From the NCBI RefSeq assembly GCF_010915725.1, contig NZ_JAAIJR010000043.1, forward strand, positions 1 through 42,283: 42,283 nucleotides of DNA, written 5' to 3'. The DNA comes from Thiorhodococcus mannitoliphagus (GTDB lineage: Bacteria; Pseudomonadota; Gammaproteobacteria; Chromatiales; Chromatiaceae). This document shows positions 31,954-42,283 of the stretch, one piece after another; positions within the stretch are counted from its first letter, which is position 1, and each line of letters opens with the position of its first letter. Below the pieces are notes generated by a model that worked only from the letters and a program-made list of their open reading frames with translations, was not told where the DNA came from and made no database searches. Both the position numbers and the translations under genes were made by a program.

Positions 31954-33405
31954 ATGGGCATCAAGGCCAAGCTCAAGCTGATCGGACTCTTGCCGCTCGT
32001 CATGGCGGTTGTCTTCAGTTTGACCTTCTATCGTGGTCAGGACCGACTCGATAGATTTCACGAACGCGCCCAGCTGGCCGAGCAGATGCTCACGGAGCTG
32101 CGCCAGCTCGAGCAAGTCAGCCGCCGCTTCGTCGAGAGCCGTGTCAACTCGGGCCGACGCAGGGGCTATCGGCTGCTCGAGCAACTCGATGGCCAGATGC
32201 TGACGCTCAAGGTCTCTGCCAGCTCGCCCAGCCTGGTCGAACTCCTGAATGAAATGGAGCGGCGGTTGATCGTGACACGCATCCATTTCATGAACCTCGA
32301 CGGCCTCTCCGTGCCTGCGCTCCGGCGGCTTGATCGTCCCCAAGGTCATGATGTTGCGCGACGCCTCTTCCAGTCGATCGGCGAGCTGCAGCCCTTCGTG
32401 CAGCACCTGCACAGCTTGAGCTATGCGTCCGCGGACGCCTACAGCGATCAGCTGTGGGTCACTGAGTTCGGGCTGTTCGGCGGCTCCGCCGTCGTCGTGC
32501 TCCTCTTGACCCATCCTATGCTCAAGCGCGTCGCAACCGCGATTCAGGCGCTCAGCCTTAAGACCCAAAAGGTCGGCGGCGGCGGTGCGCCCGAGGGTCT
32601 GGTGCTCGCGGGCGAGGACGAGTTCGCCCAGCTCGCCAGCGACTTCAATCGCATGTTGCAGCGGCTGGCGGAGGCCGAGCAGGCACGCGAGCGGCGGGCG
32701 CGCGAACTCGAGGAAGCGGTGAAGGATCTGGAGAACTTCAGTTATTCCGTCTCGCACGACTTGCGCGCGCCCCTGCGGGCGATCGACGGCTTCATCGGCA
32801 TCTTGCAGGAGGATTACGCGGTCTCGCTGGATGACGAGGGTCGCAGGCTCTTTGCCGTGGTGAGCGACAATGCCAAGCGGATGGAGCGGTTGATCGACGA
32901 CATCCTGGCCCTGTCGCGTGCCGGTCGCCTGGATCTCGATCAGCTGGAGATCGATATGACAGATCTCGTCGAGGAGGTCTGGGCCTCGCTTTCCGATGAG
33001 TGGTCTGGTCGCCCGGTTCATTTCGCCTGTGGGCAGCTGGGAGCCCAGCGTTGCGACCCCCGGGCGATTCGCCAAGTCTGGCAAAATCTCCTGGCCAACG
33101 CCGTCAAGTTCACCAGAGACCGTGATCCGGCGGTCATCGAGGTCAGCGTGGAGCGGCTACCCGGCGCGGTGCGCTACAGTGTCAAGGACAACGGTGCCGG
33201 TTTCGACCCGGCCTACAGCAACAAGCTCTTCGGGCTCTTCTTGCGCTTGCACGGCGCCGACGAGTTCGAGGGGGCTGGTGTTGGTCTTGCCATCGTCAAG
33301 CGCTTCGTCGAGAAGCATCAGGGGCATGTCGAGGCCAGGGGGGCGGTCGGTGAGGGTGCCGCCTTCAGCTTTACCCTACCGACCATCTCAGCCGATCACT
33401 CATAG
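31954..33405 (+). CDS. membrane sensor histidine kinase
   Basis: The 483-residue product has two spans (about residues 9-28 and 170-190) enclosing a ~140-residue helical periplasmic sensor, a HAMP-like linker (about 190-245), and a HisKA box with the phospho-His in [19 protein letters not shown] (about residue 267). The ATPase domain has [12 protein letters not shown] (N box), DNGAGFDP (G1) and [10 protein letters not shown] (G2). The HisKA type resembles phytochrome-associated kinases. ATG 31954 follows a long non-coding frame and lies just before the first span. The response regulator begins 11 bases after its stop, so it is the likely direct partner. Confidence 0.9.
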   Translation: MGIKAKLKLIGLLPLVMAVVFSLTFYRGQDRLDRFHERAQLAEQMLTELRQLEQVSRRFVESRVNSGRRRGYRLLEQLDGQMLTLKVSASSPSLVELLNEMERRLIVTRIHFMNLDGLSVPALRRLDRPQGHDVARRLFQSIGELQPFVQHLHSLSYASADAYSDQLWVTEFGLFGGSAVVVLLLTHPMLKRVATAIQALSLKTQKVGGGGAPEGLVLAGEDEFAQLASDFNRMLQRLAEAEQARERRARELEEAVKDLENFSYSVSHDLRAPLRAIDGFIGILQEDYAVSLDDEGRRLFAVVSDNAKRMERLIDDILALSRAGRLDLDQLEIDMTDLVEEVWASLSDEWSGRPVHFACGQLGAQRCDPRAIRQVWQNLLANAVKFTRDRDPAVIEVSVERLPGAVRYSVKDNGAGFDPAYSNKLFGLFLRLHGADEFEGAGVGLAIVKRFVEKHQGHVEARGAVGEGAAFSFTLPTISADHS

Positions 33406-33415
33406 GAGCAGCAGT

Positions 33416-33877
33416 ATGCTCAGTCAGGATTCGATGGTTGACATCCTCCTGGTCGAGGACAACCCCAACGACGCGGAGCTGGCGATTCGCGCTTTGCGCA
33501 AGAACAATCTCGCCAACCATCTGGAGTGGGTCAAGGACGGTGCCGCGGCGCTCGATTTTCTCTTCCATCGCGGCAGCTATGCCGATCGGCCTCAACAGCT
33601 GCCGCGCGTCGTGCTGCTCGACCTGCGTCTGCCCAAGGTCGATGGCATCGAGGTGCTGACCGCCATCCGGGGCGATCCGACGACCCGCGAACTGCCGGTC
33701 GTGGTCCTGACCTCCTCGCGTGAGGAGCAAGACCTGGTGATGACCTATCAGCTTGGTGTCAACAGTTTCGTCGCCAAGCCCGTCGCCTTCGATGAGTTCG
33801 CGCGCACCGTCGCCAGCCTCGGCATGTACTGGGTGCTCGTCAATCGGGTTCCGCCCGAGATCCGGCAGGAGCCATGA
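33416..33877 (+). CDS. single-domain response regulator (Rcp1/CheY-like)
   Basis: The 153-residue product is one REC domain: [13 protein letters not shown] (acidic pocket), [13 protein letters not shown] (phospho-Asp), [12 protein letters not shown], and a Lys in [11 protein letters not shown]. It has no output domain. The D-N-P-N-D-A-E and L-D-F-L-F-H strings match regulators that work with phytochrome-type kinases. AGGAG lies ten bases before the ATG, and its stop overlaps the next gene's ATG by four bases. It likely shuttles phosphate between the kinase upstream and the hybrid kinase downstream. Confidence 0.92.
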   Translation: MLSQDSMVDILLVEDNPNDAELAIRALRKNNLANHLEWVKDGAAALDFLFHRGSYADRPQQLPRVVLLDLRLPKVDGIEVLTAIRGDPTTRELPVVVLTSSREEQDLVMTYQLGVNSFVAKPVAFDEFARTVASLGMYWVLVNRVPPEIRQEP

Positions 33878-36800
33878 GCGAGCCGCTGCGCATCCTGCTC
33901 CTGGAAGACAGTGCGGTCGATGCCGAGCTGACCGAGCGCGCCCTGCGCAAGGCTGGATTGAACTTTGTGTCGCGTCGGGTGCAGGCGCGCGATCCCTTCC
34001 TCGCGGAGCTGGATGCCTTCGCGCCGGACATCGTGCTCGCGGACTATCAGCTCCCGCAGTTCGACGGTCGCCAGGCGCTGGATTTGGCGCATGGGCGGCA
34101 GCCCCTGCTGCCCTTCATTTTCGTCACGGGTGCGCTCGGCGAAGAGGCCGCCGTTGAGCTGTTGCGCGCAGGGGCCAATGACTACATCCTCAAGGACCGC
34201 CTCACGCGACTTCCGACGGCGATCACCCGCGCGCTGACGGCCTGCTGTCAGCAGGAGGAGCTGCAAGCGACTCAAGCCGCGCTGCGGGAGAGCGAGACGC
34301 GCTATCGCGCCCTGGTCGAGAGCACGCTGGACTGGATCTGGGAAGTCGACGCCGAGATGCGTTACACCTACGTCAGCCCCGTGTGTCAGCAGCTCTTGGG
34401 CTACAGTCCGGCGGAACTCTTGGGACGCACGCCTTTCGATTTCATGGCGCCCGATGTGCCGGGGCGCGCCGAGCAGGCCCTTGTTGTGGTTGCCGCAGAG
34501 CACCAGCCCTTTGCCATGCTCGAGAATATCTGTCTGCACAAGGATGGACGCAGGGTGGTCTTGGAAACCTCCGGGACGCCGCTCTTCGCGCGCGACGGCA
34601 GTTTTCAGGGCTACCGAGGCATCGACCGCGACATCACTGCGCGCAAGCGTGACGAAGCGGCGCTGCGCCTGCAAACCCGCCGCGCGACTGCCCTGCTGGA
34701 GCTGCCACGCGCGGCGGAGCGGATGACCGAAGTCGAGCTGATGCAGTTCGGTTTGGAGCTGGCCGAGGAACTGACCGAGAGTGCCATCGCCTTCATTCAC
34801 CTCGTGCACCAAGACCAGGAGGAGATCGAGCTGGTGACCTGGTCCGGGCAGACGCTCGAGAAGTACTGCCAAGCGGTATTCGACCGTCATTATCCCGTCA
34901 GTCAGGCGGGGATCTGGGCCGATGCCGTGCGTCAGCGCGCCCCTGTTGTCTTCAACGACTATGCCGCCGCCCCCTGCAGGAAGGGGCTTCCCGAGGGGCA
35001 TTCGCGACTGGATCGGCTCATTAGCTTGCCGGTGATCGAAGGCGACCTGGTGCGCATGATGGTGGGTGTTGGCAACAAGGTCATGCCCTACAGCGACAGG
35101 GATGTCGAGACCCTGCAGCTGATCGCCAACGAGATTTGGCGCATCGTGCGGCAACGCCGCGCGGAGCAGGAGCTGCGCGAGAGCGAGGTGCGCTACCACA
35201 CGCTCGTCAAGAACATGCGTAATGGTGTCTGTATCTTTGCGGCCCAAGATGACGGGCAGGACTTCTTGATTCAGGACGGGAACCTGGCGATGGAGCGCAT
35301 CGAGGGTACGCGACTCGCGGAGATTCGGGGGCGCAGACTGAGCCAGGTCTTTCCGGGCGCCGAGGCGCTTGGCCTCATGGATGTGCTGAGGCGGGTGTGG
35401 CAGACGGGTGTTCCGGAGCGCTTGCCTCCAGCCTACTATGAGGATCCGCTGCGCTCCGGCTGGCGCGAGGGCTTCGTGTATCGCTTGCCGGATGGCGGGC
35501 TGGTGTCCGTCTACGACGATATCAGCGAGCGCATCGAGCTTGAGATGGCGCTCGAGGAGAGTCGCGAGCGTCTAGCGCTGGCATTGGACGCCGCCGAGGT
35601 GGGCATGTGGGACTGGCGTGTGCCGACTGGAGAGGTCCAGGTGAATGCGCGCTGGGCGCGGATGCTCGGCTATGAGCCGAGCGAGCTGGAGCCGATCACG
35701 ATCGGCACCTGGGAAGGCCTTTGCCAGCCCGACGATTTCGCCGTGGCGCAACGTGCGCTGGAGCGGCACTTTGCAGGTAAGCTGGCTGTCTACGAGGCCG
35801 AGACGCGCCTAACGCATAAGGACGGACATTTCGTCTGGGTGCTGGACCGGGGGCGCGTGGTCGAGCGGGATGCCGACGGGCGGCCGCTGCGCATGGCGGG
35901 GACGCATATCGATATCTCGGCGCGCAAGCGCTCCGAGGCGCGTCTGATGCAGCTTTCCCTGGCCGTGGAGCAGACGCCCGCCAGCATTGTTATCACCGAT
36001 ATCGAGGGGCGGATCCAGTACGTCAATCCCGCCTTCGCCCAGGCCTCGGGGTACAGCGCCGAAGAGGCCGTTGGCGAGAATCCGCGCATCCTCAGCTCAG
36101 GCAAGACGCCCCCTGAGGTCCACCGAGGGCTTTGGGACACCCTGGCGCGGGGCGAGGTCTGGCGCGGCGAGTTCCTCAACAAGCGCAAGGACGGGGGCGA
36201 GTACGTCGAGCAGGCCGTGATCTCGCCGGTGCGCCAGTCGGATGGTCAGGTGACGCACTATGTGGCCGTCAAGGAGGATATCACCGAGAAGAAGCGCGTC
36301 GAGCAGGAGCTGGAGCACTATCGCCACAACCTCGAGGAACTGGTCGAGACCCGCACCGCCGAGCTGAGATTGGCGGAGGAGCGCAGCCGTCTTATTCTGG
36401 AGTCCAGCGCGGATGGGCTCTTCGGCGAAGACATCGAAGGACGCGCCACCTTCATCAATCCGGCGGCCTGCGCCATGCTGGGCTTCAAGCCCGAGGATGT
36501 CTTGGGTCGCTGTGTGCATGAGCTGATCCACCACAGTCATGCCGACGGCACGTCCTTGGAGAAATCCCAGTGCCCCCTGCATGCGGCTTCGACCGGTCAC
36601 AGGGTCATCCGTCAGGTCGAGGACGTTTTCTGGCGCGCGAACGGTCGCTCCTTCCCGGTGACCTATTCATCCCACCCGATGTACAAGGAGGGCGAGATCA
36701 TCGGCTCGGTGATCAGCTTTATCGACATCTCGGTGCAGAAGCAGACGGAAGCTGCGCGCGAGGCCGCGCTCGCGGAGGCGGAGCGTCTGGCAAGGCTGAA

Positions 36801-38607
36801 GAGCGAGTTCCTCGCCAACATGAGCCATGAGATACGCACCCCATTGAACGCCGTGCTCGGCTTCGCGCAGGTCGGCGAGCGGCACAGCGAGGCGGGCGGC
36901 AAGGCCAGAGACTACTTCAAACGTATCCTCGACTCCGGCCAGCTGCTGCTGGGGATCGTCAACGACATCCTGGATTTCTCCAAGATCGATGCCGGCAAGC
37001 TGATCATCGCCGAGGGTATGGTGGATCTGCGCGCCCTGATCGAGCGCGCGACGGACATGATCGCCACGCGGCTCGAGGACAAGGGGCTGAAGTTCAGCCT
37101 GGAAGAAGGCGACGAGCTGCCCGCGTCCTTCCGTGGCGACGATCTCAGGCTGGCGCAGGTGCTCGGCAACCTGCTTTCGAACGCCATCAAGTTCACCGAG
37201 CGGGGCGAAGTCACGCTGTCGGTCCTGCGCGAGGGCGATGATCTGCGTTTTTGCGTCGAGGACACCGGCATCGGGATGACGCCGGAGCAGGTCAATAATC
37301 TCTACCATCCCTTCGAGCAGGCCGATGGGTCTATCACCCGGCGATTCGGTGGAACTGGACTGGGGCTGGCGATCAGCAAGCGGCTCGTCGAGATGATGGG
37401 CGGCGGGATTCGCGTCAGGAGCCAGCCGGGACAGGGGACGCGTTTCGAGCTGCGTATTCCGCTCAAAGCGCCGTGTGGTCGGATCGGGCCGCACCGGATC
37501 ATTCCGCGTGCTCCTGGGCTGGCGGCTGGCGGTGCGCGTCTGCGCGGTCTCGTCATCCTCGTCGCCGAGGACAATCCCGCGAATCGACTGGTCCTGGAAG
37601 AGCTGCTCAATGGCGAGGGCTGCTGGCTTGTGCAGGTGGAGAATGGCTTGGAGGCGGTCGAGCGGGTGCGTCAGGATCGCGCTGGCGCCTTCGATCTCGT
37701 GCTGATGGATATCCAGATGCCCGTGATGGACGGTCTGGAGGCGACCGGCCGAATCCGTGAGCTGGCGCCTGAGCTGCCGATTGTCGGTCTCACGGCACAT
37801 GCGCTGCAGTCCGAGCGCGAGCACTGTTTGGCGGTCGGGATGGTCGACCACGTTGCCAAGCCGATCGAGCTGGATACCCTCGTCCAGACCATTCTGCGCC
37901 ATGTTGCCCGGGGCGCGCACGCAGTGGGCGCTGAGCGGCGCTCGGCCGCGGCGCTCGAGCCGAGGCGGCCAAGCTCGCTCGAGGATGCCCCAGTCGCAGC
38001 GGCGGAGGCTGTCGACTCCTGGATCGATTGGCCTGCGCTGCAAGTACGTTACGCAGGCAACCCAGCCTTTTTGCCCAGGCTGCTGGAGTCCATCCTGTCA
38101 TCCAGCGCGGATCAATCGGCTTGTCTCAGGCGGGCGTTCGAGAGCGACGATCTGGAGCAGGTTGCCTTCATCGCGCACCGCTGGAAGGGAACGGCGGGCA
38201 CCCTGTTCGCCGAGGGGTTGTCGCTGCTGGCGGCGCGCGCGGAATCGGATGCGCGTGAGCGGCGGACGGAGGCATCGCGGTCGGCGCGCCATTTGGCCGA
38301 CGCCGTCGATCAGGCTCTGCGCGAGATCCGCGAGTCGGCTTGGATGCAGGGGCATCTGTCCGGGGCCTGCTCGGCGGCCGAGTCGGCTGCAACTGGGGGC
38401 TTGCTGTCCGAGTGCGTCGATCAGCTCAGGGTATTCCTGGAGATGGACGACACGCAAGCCAATGCCGTCTACGATCGCGATCGGGAGCTGCTGATCCAGG
38501 CCTTTGGCGAGGAGGCTCGGCGGCTTGGGCTGCAGATCGAGCAATTCGATTATCCGGCCGCGCTGCGGACTCTCAATGACTTGATGGCGCAGGGCAGAGG
38601 GGCCTGA
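33874..38607 (+). CDS. 1577-residue hybrid sensor histidine kinase (REC-PAS-GAF-PAS(x4)-HisKA-HATPase-REC-HPt)
   Basis: The domains in order are: an N-terminal REC (1-about 120, phospho-Asp in [12 protein letters not shown]); PAS (about 145-265, with [19 protein letters not shown]); GAF (about 275-430); and four further PAS/PAC units (about 435-560, 565-690, 690-820 and 840-965, for example [19 protein letters not shown]). HisKA follows with [15 protein letters not shown] (about residue 990), then HATPase ([36 protein letters not shown]). A second REC has [12 protein letters not shown], and a C-terminal HPt has [13 protein letters not shown] (about 1435). There are no membrane spans, so it is a cytoplasmic multi-input phosphorelay hub. 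It is coupled to the upstream regulator by an ATGA overlap. Confidence 0.93.
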   Translation: MSEPLRILLLEDSAVDAELTERALRKAGLNFVSRRVQARDPFLAELDAFAPDIVLADYQLPQFDGRQALDLAHGRQPLLPFIFVTGALGEEAAVELLRAGANDYILKDRLTRLPTAITRALTACCQQEELQATQAALRESETRYRALVESTLDWIWEVDAEMRYTYVSPVCQQLLGYSPAELLGRTPFDFMAPDVPGRAEQALVVVAAEHQPFAMLENICLHKDGRRVVLETSGTPLFARDGSFQGYRGIDRDITARKRDEAALRLQTRRATALLELPRAAERMTEVELMQFGLELAEELTESAIAFIHLVHQDQEEIELVTWSGQTLEKYCQAVFDRHYPVSQAGIWADAVRQRAPVVFNDYAAAPCRKGLPEGHSRLDRLISLPVIEGDLVRMMVGVGNKVMPYSDRDVETLQLIANEIWRIVRQRRAEQELRESEVRYHTLVKNMRNGVCIFAAQDDGQDFLIQDGNLAMERIEGTRLAEIRGRRLSQVFPGAEALGLMDVLRRVWQTGVPERLPPAYYEDPLRSGWREGFVYRLPDGGLVSVYDDISERIELEMALEESRERLALALDAAEVGMWDWRVPTGEVQVNARWARMLGYEPSELEPITIGTWEGLCQPDDFAVAQRALERHFAGKLAVYEAETRLTHKDGHFVWVLDRGRVVERDADGRPLRMAGTHIDISARKRSEARLMQLSLAVEQTPASIVITDIEGRIQYVNPAFAQASGYSAEEAVGENPRILSSGKTPPEVHRGLWDTLARGEVWRGEFLNKRKDGGEYVEQAVISPVRQSDGQVTHYVAVKEDITEKKRVEQELEHYRHNLEELVETRTAELRLAEERSRLILESSADGLFGEDIEGRATFINPAACAMLGFKPEDVLGRCVHELIHHSHADGTSLEKSQCPLHAASTGHRVIRQVEDVFWRANGRSFPVTYSSHPMYKEGEIIGSVISFIDISVQKQTEAAREAALAEAERLARLKSEFLANMSHEIRTPLNAVLGFAQVGERHSEAGGKARDYFKRILDSGQLLLGIVNDILDFSKIDAGKLIIAEGMVDLRALIERATDMIATRLEDKGLKFSLEEGDELPASFRGDDLRLAQVLGNLLSNAIKFTERGEVTLSVLREGDDLRFCVEDTGIGMTPEQVNNLYHPFEQADGSITRRFGGTGLGLAISKRLVEMMGGGIRVRSQPGQGTRFELRIPLKAPCGRIGPHRIIPRAPGLAAGGARLRGLVILVAEDNPANRLVLEELLNGEGCWLVQVENGLEAVERVRQDRAGAFDLVLMDIQMPVMDGLEATGRIRELAPELPIVGLTAHALQSEREHCLAVGMVDHVAKPIELDTLVQTILRHVARGAHAVGAERRSAAALEPRRPSSLEDAPVAAAEAVDSWIDWPALQVRYAGNPAFLPRLLESILSSSADQSACLRRAFESDDLEQVAFIAHRWKGTAGTLFAEGLSLLAARAESDARERRTEASRSARHLADAVDQALREIRESAWMQGHLSGACSAAESAATGGLLSECVDQLRVFLEMDDTQANAVYDRDRELLIQAFGEEARRLGLQIEQFDYPAALRTLNDLMAQGRGA

Positions 38608-38713
38608 GTGGTTCAGAAGGGGCGCGCCAGGACGATGTTGGTGCGACCATGAGTGATACGCGCCGGCCCAGTGGCTCTGGGTTGGGCCGGTGTTAGAAGC
38701 TGTCTGGAAACTC

Positions 38714-38907
38714 CTAGGGAGGCTTCGCCTCAGACCCACGAGTCATGCCATTGGGATCGCTATCGGGATCGGAATCGCTATCGTCGGTTCGATCCCGATC
38801 CCGATCCCGATCCCGATCCCGATCCCGATTCCGACGGCCTTGGATGGTCGGACGCTTCATCCAAATTTGACTCATCTGCGAGCATTTTGCGCCCTCAAGG
38901 ATCTTAG
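38714..38907 (-). repeat. hexanucleotide-core dispersed repeat, copy 2 (inverted)
   Basis: This is the reverse complement of the element at 25980-26155. It starts CTAGGGAGGCTTCGCCTCAG, has a core of at least five GATCCC hexamers (38791-38830), and ends GCGCCCTCAAGGATCTTAG. The hexamer number differs from copy 1, pointing to slippage. Confidence 0.8.
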
Positions 38908-39071
38908 GAGCCTGTCCGACTTAGGATGAATCGGCTGCGGAATCGGGAGAACGGTCCCTTTCGCCCCGCTTTTTCGTTACATAGAACCACTATGCGCCTC
39001 AAAACCGGAACGAAATGGCCTCGCTCTCCCACTTCCTCGCTTCGATCCCCCCAAGTCGGACAGGCTCCTAG
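38904..39071. mobile_element. inner MITE-like element with ~20-bp terminal inverted repeats
   Basis: The left end TTAGGAGCCTGTCCGACTTA matches the complement of the right end CCAAGTCGGACAGGCTCCTA over about 18 bases. The ~125-bp interior has no gene. The left end abuts or overlaps the hexanucleotide repeat. It lies wholly inside the outer TIR pair. Confidence 0.65.
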
Positions 39072-39329
39072 GGGCCTCTACCATGATTTCCAGACAGCCT
39101 CTTAGGAGGCCTGGCCGTGCCAGCCATGAATTGTGGTCGCGCCTGGCCGATTGTCTCAGGTAGCCTTTTGAATCATCCGTCATTACAATCCTGAGGCTTA
39201 GGCAAATCAATCCATTTGCTGTTGCACCTGCGAAAGCACGGCCTGATTCTATCCAGTCTTTGCTAGACCCATCCTACTAATAAGCCTTTGCGGGACCCTC
39301 GGTCTCCGGGGGGAACGGAGGTCGAGACC

Positions 39330-41504
39330 ATGACTGATTATCTGGATGTTGGCGGCCTCAAGGTCGCCAAGCCGCTGTACGACCTGGTGGAGCAAGAGAT
39401 CCTGCCGGGTCTCGAGTTCGATCCAGATGCTATTTGGGTCGCCTTTGGCGAGATCGTCCGCGAGCTGGGGCCGCGCAACCGCGAGCTGCTGGCCAAGCGC
39501 GACTTGCTCCAGCGCCAGATCGACGACTGGCATCGCGCACATCGCGGACAGCCGCTGGATATCGGGGCCTATCGCAGCTTCCTCACAGAGATCGGCTATC
39601 TGGTGCCCGAGGGGCCTGCCTTCTCCGTCAGCACGGCCAACGTGGATCCAGAGATCGCTGAGACCGCGGGACCACAGCTGGTGGTGCCGGTGAGCAATGC
39701 CCGCTATGCGCTCAATGCGGCCAATGCGCGTTGGGGCAGCCTCTACGACGCTCTCTACGGCACCGACGCCATTCCCGAAGAGGAGGGGCTGGAGCGCGGC
39801 AGCGAGCTGAATCCGGCGCGGGCCGCTGCCGTGGTCGCGCGGGCCGCCGCGTTTCTGGACGAGGTGGTGCCGCTCAATCGCGGCTCGCACGGGGACGCCT
39901 GCGGCTACAAGCTCGAGAGCGGCAAGCTGGTCGTCCTGCTGCCGGATAACAGCGAGACCATGCTCAAGGATACCGGGCAATTCGTCGGCTACCGTGGCAA
40001 CGCCGATCAGATCAGCGCCGTCTTGCTCGACAACAATGGGCTGCACATCGAGCTGGTGATCGATCGCGAGCACCCCGTCGGCAAGCAGAGCGCCGCCGGC
40101 ATCGCCGACGTCCTCTTGGAGTCCGCCGTCACTAGCATCCAGGACTGCGAGGATTCGGTCGCCGCCGTGGATACGGACGACAAGGTGGCTGTCTACCGCA
40201 ACTGGCTCGGCCTTATGACCGGCGAGCTGACCGCGACCTTCAGCAAGGGCGGTCGCATGATGGAGCGCCAGCTCGCCGAGGACCGCAGTTACAGCCGCAT
40301 CGGCGTCGGTTCGCTTACGCTGCCCGGACGCTCGCTCATGCTGGTGCGCAACGTCGGTCATCTGATGACGACGGATGCCGTGCTCGACGGGGATGGCAAG
40401 GAGGTGCCGGAGGGGATGCTCGACGGCATGGTGACGGTGCTCTGTGCCTTGCACGACATCCATCCTCAGTACGGCCTCAGGCGCAACTCGCGCTCCGGCA
40501 GCGTCTACATCGTCAAGCCCAAGATGCACGGCCCGGATGAGGTCCAGTTTGCGGTGGATCTCTTCGGGCGGATCGAGGACGCCCTGGGGCTCGCGCGCAA
40601 TACGCTCAAGATTGGCATCATGGACGAGGAGCGCCGCACCACGCTCAACCTCAAGGAGTGCATCCGGGTGGCGCGCGAGCGTGTCATCTTCATCAACACC
40701 GGATTCCTCGATCGCACGGGTGACGAAATCCACAGCTGCATGGAGGCCGGCGCCGTGCTGCGCAAGGGCGACATGAAGAAGGCCCCTTGGCTGCTCGCCT
40801 ACGAGGACTGGAACGTGGACACGGGGTTGGCCTGCGGTCTGCGCGGCTACGCCCAGATCGGCAAGGGGATGTGGACCATGCCGGACGAGATGGCGGCCAT
40901 GCTCGCGACCAAGTCAGCGCACCCCAAGGCTGGCGCCAATTGCGCCTGGGTGCCGTCGCCCACCGCCGCGACGCTGCATGCCATGCACTATCACCAGGTC
41001 AAGGTGAGCGAGGTCCAGGCCGAGCTTGCCAAGGCGGAGCCTCGGGCGAGCCTGGACGACCTGCTGCAGATCCCACTCGATCCGGATTGCGCCTGGACGC
41101 CGGAAGAGATCCAGGAAGAACTCGATAACAACTGCCAGGGCATCCTTGGCTACGTGGTCCGCTGGATCGACCAGGGTGTCGGTTGCTCCAAAGTGCCCGA
41201 CATCACCAACCTGGGCCTCATGGAGGACCGCGCCACCCTGCGCATCTCCAGTCAGCATGTCGCCAACTGGCTCCACCATGGCATCGTCTCGCAGGAGCAG
41301 GTGATGGAGACCCTGCACCGCATGGCCCAGGTCGTCGACGAGCAGAATGCTGGTGATCCGCTCTACCGTGCCATGTCCCCCGGCTACGATGGGGTGGCCT
41401 TCCAAGCGGCCTGCGACCTCATCTTTAAGGGCCGCGAGGTGCCGAACGGCTACACGGAGCCGACGCTCCACGCGATGCGCAAGCGCTTCAAGGCTACGCA
41501 CTAG
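39330..41504 (+). CDS. glcB: malate synthase G
   Basis: The 724-residue product matches malate synthase G (usual length about 723). Visible segments are the N-terminal clasp ([19 protein letters not shown]), the inserted alpha/beta domain, then the TIM barrel with [30 protein letters not shown], and [24 protein letters not shown], and a C-terminal plug with [15 protein letters not shown]. It joins glyoxylate and acetyl-CoA to make malate. No isocitrate lyase gene is in the window. ATG 39330 has GGAGG about 12 bases upstream. Its TAG stop overlaps a 17-bp tandem repeat. Confidence 0.96.
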   Translation: MTDYLDVGGLKVAKPLYDLVEQEILPGLEFDPDAIWVAFGEIVRELGPRNRELLAKRDLLQRQIDDWHRAHRGQPLDIGAYRSFLTEIGYLVPEGPAFSVSTANVDPEIAETAGPQLVVPVSNARYALNAANARWGSLYDALYGTDAIPEEEGLERGSELNPARAAAVVARAAAFLDEVVPLNRGSHGDACGYKLESGKLVVLLPDNSETMLKDTGQFVGYRGNADQISAVLLDNNGLHIELVIDREHPVGKQSAAGIADVLLESAVTSIQDCEDSVAAVDTDDKVAVYRNWLGLMTGELTATFSKGGRMMERQLAEDRSYSRIGVGSLTLPGRSLMLVRNVGHLMTTDAVLDGDGKEVPEGMLDGMVTVLCALHDIHPQYGLRRNSRSGSVYIVKPKMHGPDEVQFAVDLFGRIEDALGLARNTLKIGIMDEERRTTLNLKECIRVARERVIFINTGFLDRTGDEIHSCMEAGAVLRKGDMKKAPWLLAYEDWNVDTGLACGLRGYAQIGKGMWTMPDEMAAMLATKSAHPKAGANCAWVPSPTAATLHAMHYHQVKVSEVQAELAKAEPRASLDDLLQIPLDPDCAWTPEEIQEELDNNCQGILGYVVRWIDQGVGCSKVPDITNLGLMEDRATLRISSQHVANWLHHGIVSQEQVMETLHRMAQVVDEQNAGDPLYRAMSPGYDGVAFQAACDLIFKGREVPNGYTEPTLHAMRKRFKATH

Positions 41505-41553
41505 TCTGCCAAGCCCCTCAGTCTGCCAAGCCCCTCAGTCTGCCAACACCCTC
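41503..41553. repeat. three 17-bp tandem units after glcB
   Basis: AGTCTGCCAAGCCCCTC is repeated exactly, then a third copy reads AGTCTGCCAACACCCTC. The first unit shares its AG with the glcB stop codon. The following bases to 41783 contain no gene and no clear terminator. Confidence 0.75.
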
Positions 41554-41783
41554 CTCCAGGCCTTGCCGTCGTCGGGCGCCGCTGCGCTTGGCGATGGCGA
41601 TCGCCTCTCGAGACCCCTTGCATCCCTGTGATTTCCGGTCATGCTTGAACCGGCGTGATTGAGAATTGTCAATCCATGCAGCTGGCGCGCGACGCGCCGA
41701 GCGAAATAACAGGAAGCAATGCCAGCGGACAGGCGCAAACCACCAAACCGACCCGATCCACCGAGAGGTGGGGGAGGATTATC

Positions 41784-42125
41784 ATGTCGACCACTCAGAT
41801 TGCAGGTCGAGACCTGCAGATCAACAATCATGGACTGCTTGCGGACTTCGACGCCTGGGCCCCGGAGATCGCCCTAGCTATGGCCGAAGAGGAGGGGCTC
41901 GATCTCTCCGATTGCCACTGGAAGGTCATCCATTTCTTGCGCGACTATTACGCGACCCATGAGATGCCGCCGTCGCCCAAGGTCATCGTCAAGTCGATTG
42001 GCGCCGAACTCTCCGAGCACGTGCCCTGCACGCGCAAGCATTTGGAATCGCTCTTCCCCGATGGCGGCTGTAAGCAGGCGTGCCGGCTTGCGGGCCTGCC
42101 GCGTTACTACTGTCACTCCTGCTGA
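41784..42125 (+). CDS. DsrC/TusE-family sulfur-transfer protein with an altered C-terminal Cys arm
   Basis: The 113-residue product has the DsrC fold signatures: GFL-like start (NNHGLLADFDAW), A-E-E-E-G-L-D-L, HWKVIHFLRDYY, and CKQACRLAGLP. In true DsrC the arm carries a Cys in A-C-x-x-A-G-L-P and a penultimate Cys eleven residues later. Here the first is C100, but position 111 is His and Cys residues are at 110 and 113 (CHSC end). Extra Cys are at 44, 82 and 96. DsrC carries sulfur as a trisulfide to and from DsrAB; this paralogue may have a different partner or a redox/metal role. GGGAGG precedes ATG 41784. Confidence 0.85.
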   Translation: MSTTQIAGRDLQINNHGLLADFDAWAPEIALAMAEEEGLDLSDCHWKVIHFLRDYYATHEMPPSPKVIVKSIGAELSEHVPCTRKHLESLFPDGGCKQACRLAGLPRYYCHSC

Positions 42126-42139
42126 GTGCGCCGAATCAG

Positions 42140-42162
42140 ACCGCCCGCTCCGGGCGGTTTTT
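42140..42162 (+). terminator. terminator after the dsrC-like gene
   Basis: ACCGCCCG and CGGGCGGT form an 8-bp stem with a CTC loop (sharing bases), followed by TTTTTC. It is a good intrinsic terminator 15 bases after the stop. Confidence 0.85.
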
Positions 42163-42170
42163 CTTCCCTG

Positions 42171-42283
42171 TGGGAGCGGCGGCCCCCCCCCCGCCGGCCC
42201 CCCCCGCGGGGGGGGGGCGCCCCCCCCCCCCCCCCGGGGGGGGCCGAAGAGTATTGGGGGGCCGAGTAGGCAACGCGCGGGGG
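42171..42283. other. low-complexity C/G-run end of the window
   Basis: It starts with the TGGGAGCGGC core of the REP-like repeat and then runs into long alternating C and G homopolymers. This looks like unreliable base calling through a palindrome at an assembly end rather than real sequence. Confidence 0.6.

Larger units (their letters stand above)
38693..39104. mobile_element. nested transposon-like debris: outer TIR pair
   Basis: TTAGAAGCTGTCTGGAAA (38693-38710) and TTTCCAGACAGCCTCTTA (39087-39104) are near-perfect inverted repeats about 410 bp apart, typical of IS ends. No transposase lies between them; instead the space holds the hexanucleotide-core repeat (38714-38907) and a second TIR pair (38904-39071). 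I take it as a MITE or a deleted IS into which other elements inserted. The remaining intergenic parts (38608-38692 and 39105-39329) show nothing else. Confidence 0.6.

Overview
The window looks like part of the chromosome of a purple sulfur bacterium (Chromatiaceae or a close gammaproteobacterial relative). The evidence is high GC content with GC-rich third positions, an rhd-tusA-dsrE2 sulfur-carrier cluster, a siroheme synthase (siroheme is the cofactor of DsrAB), a DsrC-family protein, and many short palindromic repeats. This is an inference from gene content; no rRNA or other marker gene is present. No tRNA, rRNA or CRISPR array was seen.

Positions 1-2350 are a graveyard. They hold an AT-rich orphan gene, a broken REP-associated transposase, a small peptidoglycan-binding protein, a tyrosine-recombinase fragment, and repeat copies.

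Positions 2353-23404 are a co-directional minus-strand run of about 21 kb built around the tellurite-resistance/stress (Ter) system. In transcription order it contains: a P2B-type Ca2+ ATPase; a structured leader followed by a DUF475/TerC-type membrane protein and pgpA; terD, an AIM24-family gene, terZ, an ATP-grasp ligase, a TRSP-type phosphoribosyltransferase, a second terD/terE, terA, terB and a HAD phosphatase; a PELOTA-type phosphoribosyltransferase and a citrate-lyase-like C-C lyase; and finally an unusual envelope cassette. The ATP-grasp, two PRTases, HAD and lyase match the Ter-linked module proposed to make a nucleoside-like metabolite. The envelope cassette (2353-8995) is the most original part. 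It encodes a TerD domain fused to a transmembrane segment and a periplasmic helical domain, two related secreted helical proteins that both end in VPIS-N/Q, a small exported coiled coil, an ExbB/TolQ-type channel, two ExbD-like proteins, a TPR protein and a polytopic membrane protein, mostly with overlapping ends. I read it as a Ter-coupled, ion-driven trans-envelope machine.

Positions 23405-29115 hold transaldolase (minus), a small SpoT/MESH1-like HD hydrolase, tandem repeat elements, cysG, and the divergent rhd, tusA and dsrE2 genes. Positions 29188-38607 hold a proline-rich anchored protein, a divergent acetolactate-synthase-like enzyme with a cysteine-rich insertion, and a three-gene phosphorelay: a histidine kinase, a single-domain response regulator and a 1577-residue hybrid kinase. 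Positions 38608-42283 contain nested transposon-like debris, malate synthase G, a DsrC paralogue with an altered C-terminal cysteine arm, and a low-complexity end that looks like poor sequence.

Several dispersed repeat families recur: a ~105-bp element with terminal inverted repeats (five copies), a GGGAGCGGCGCC palindrome, and a ~180-bp element with a GATCCC/GGTATC hexanucleotide core (two inverted copies). Family assignments rest on motif recognition by eye; no database search was run.
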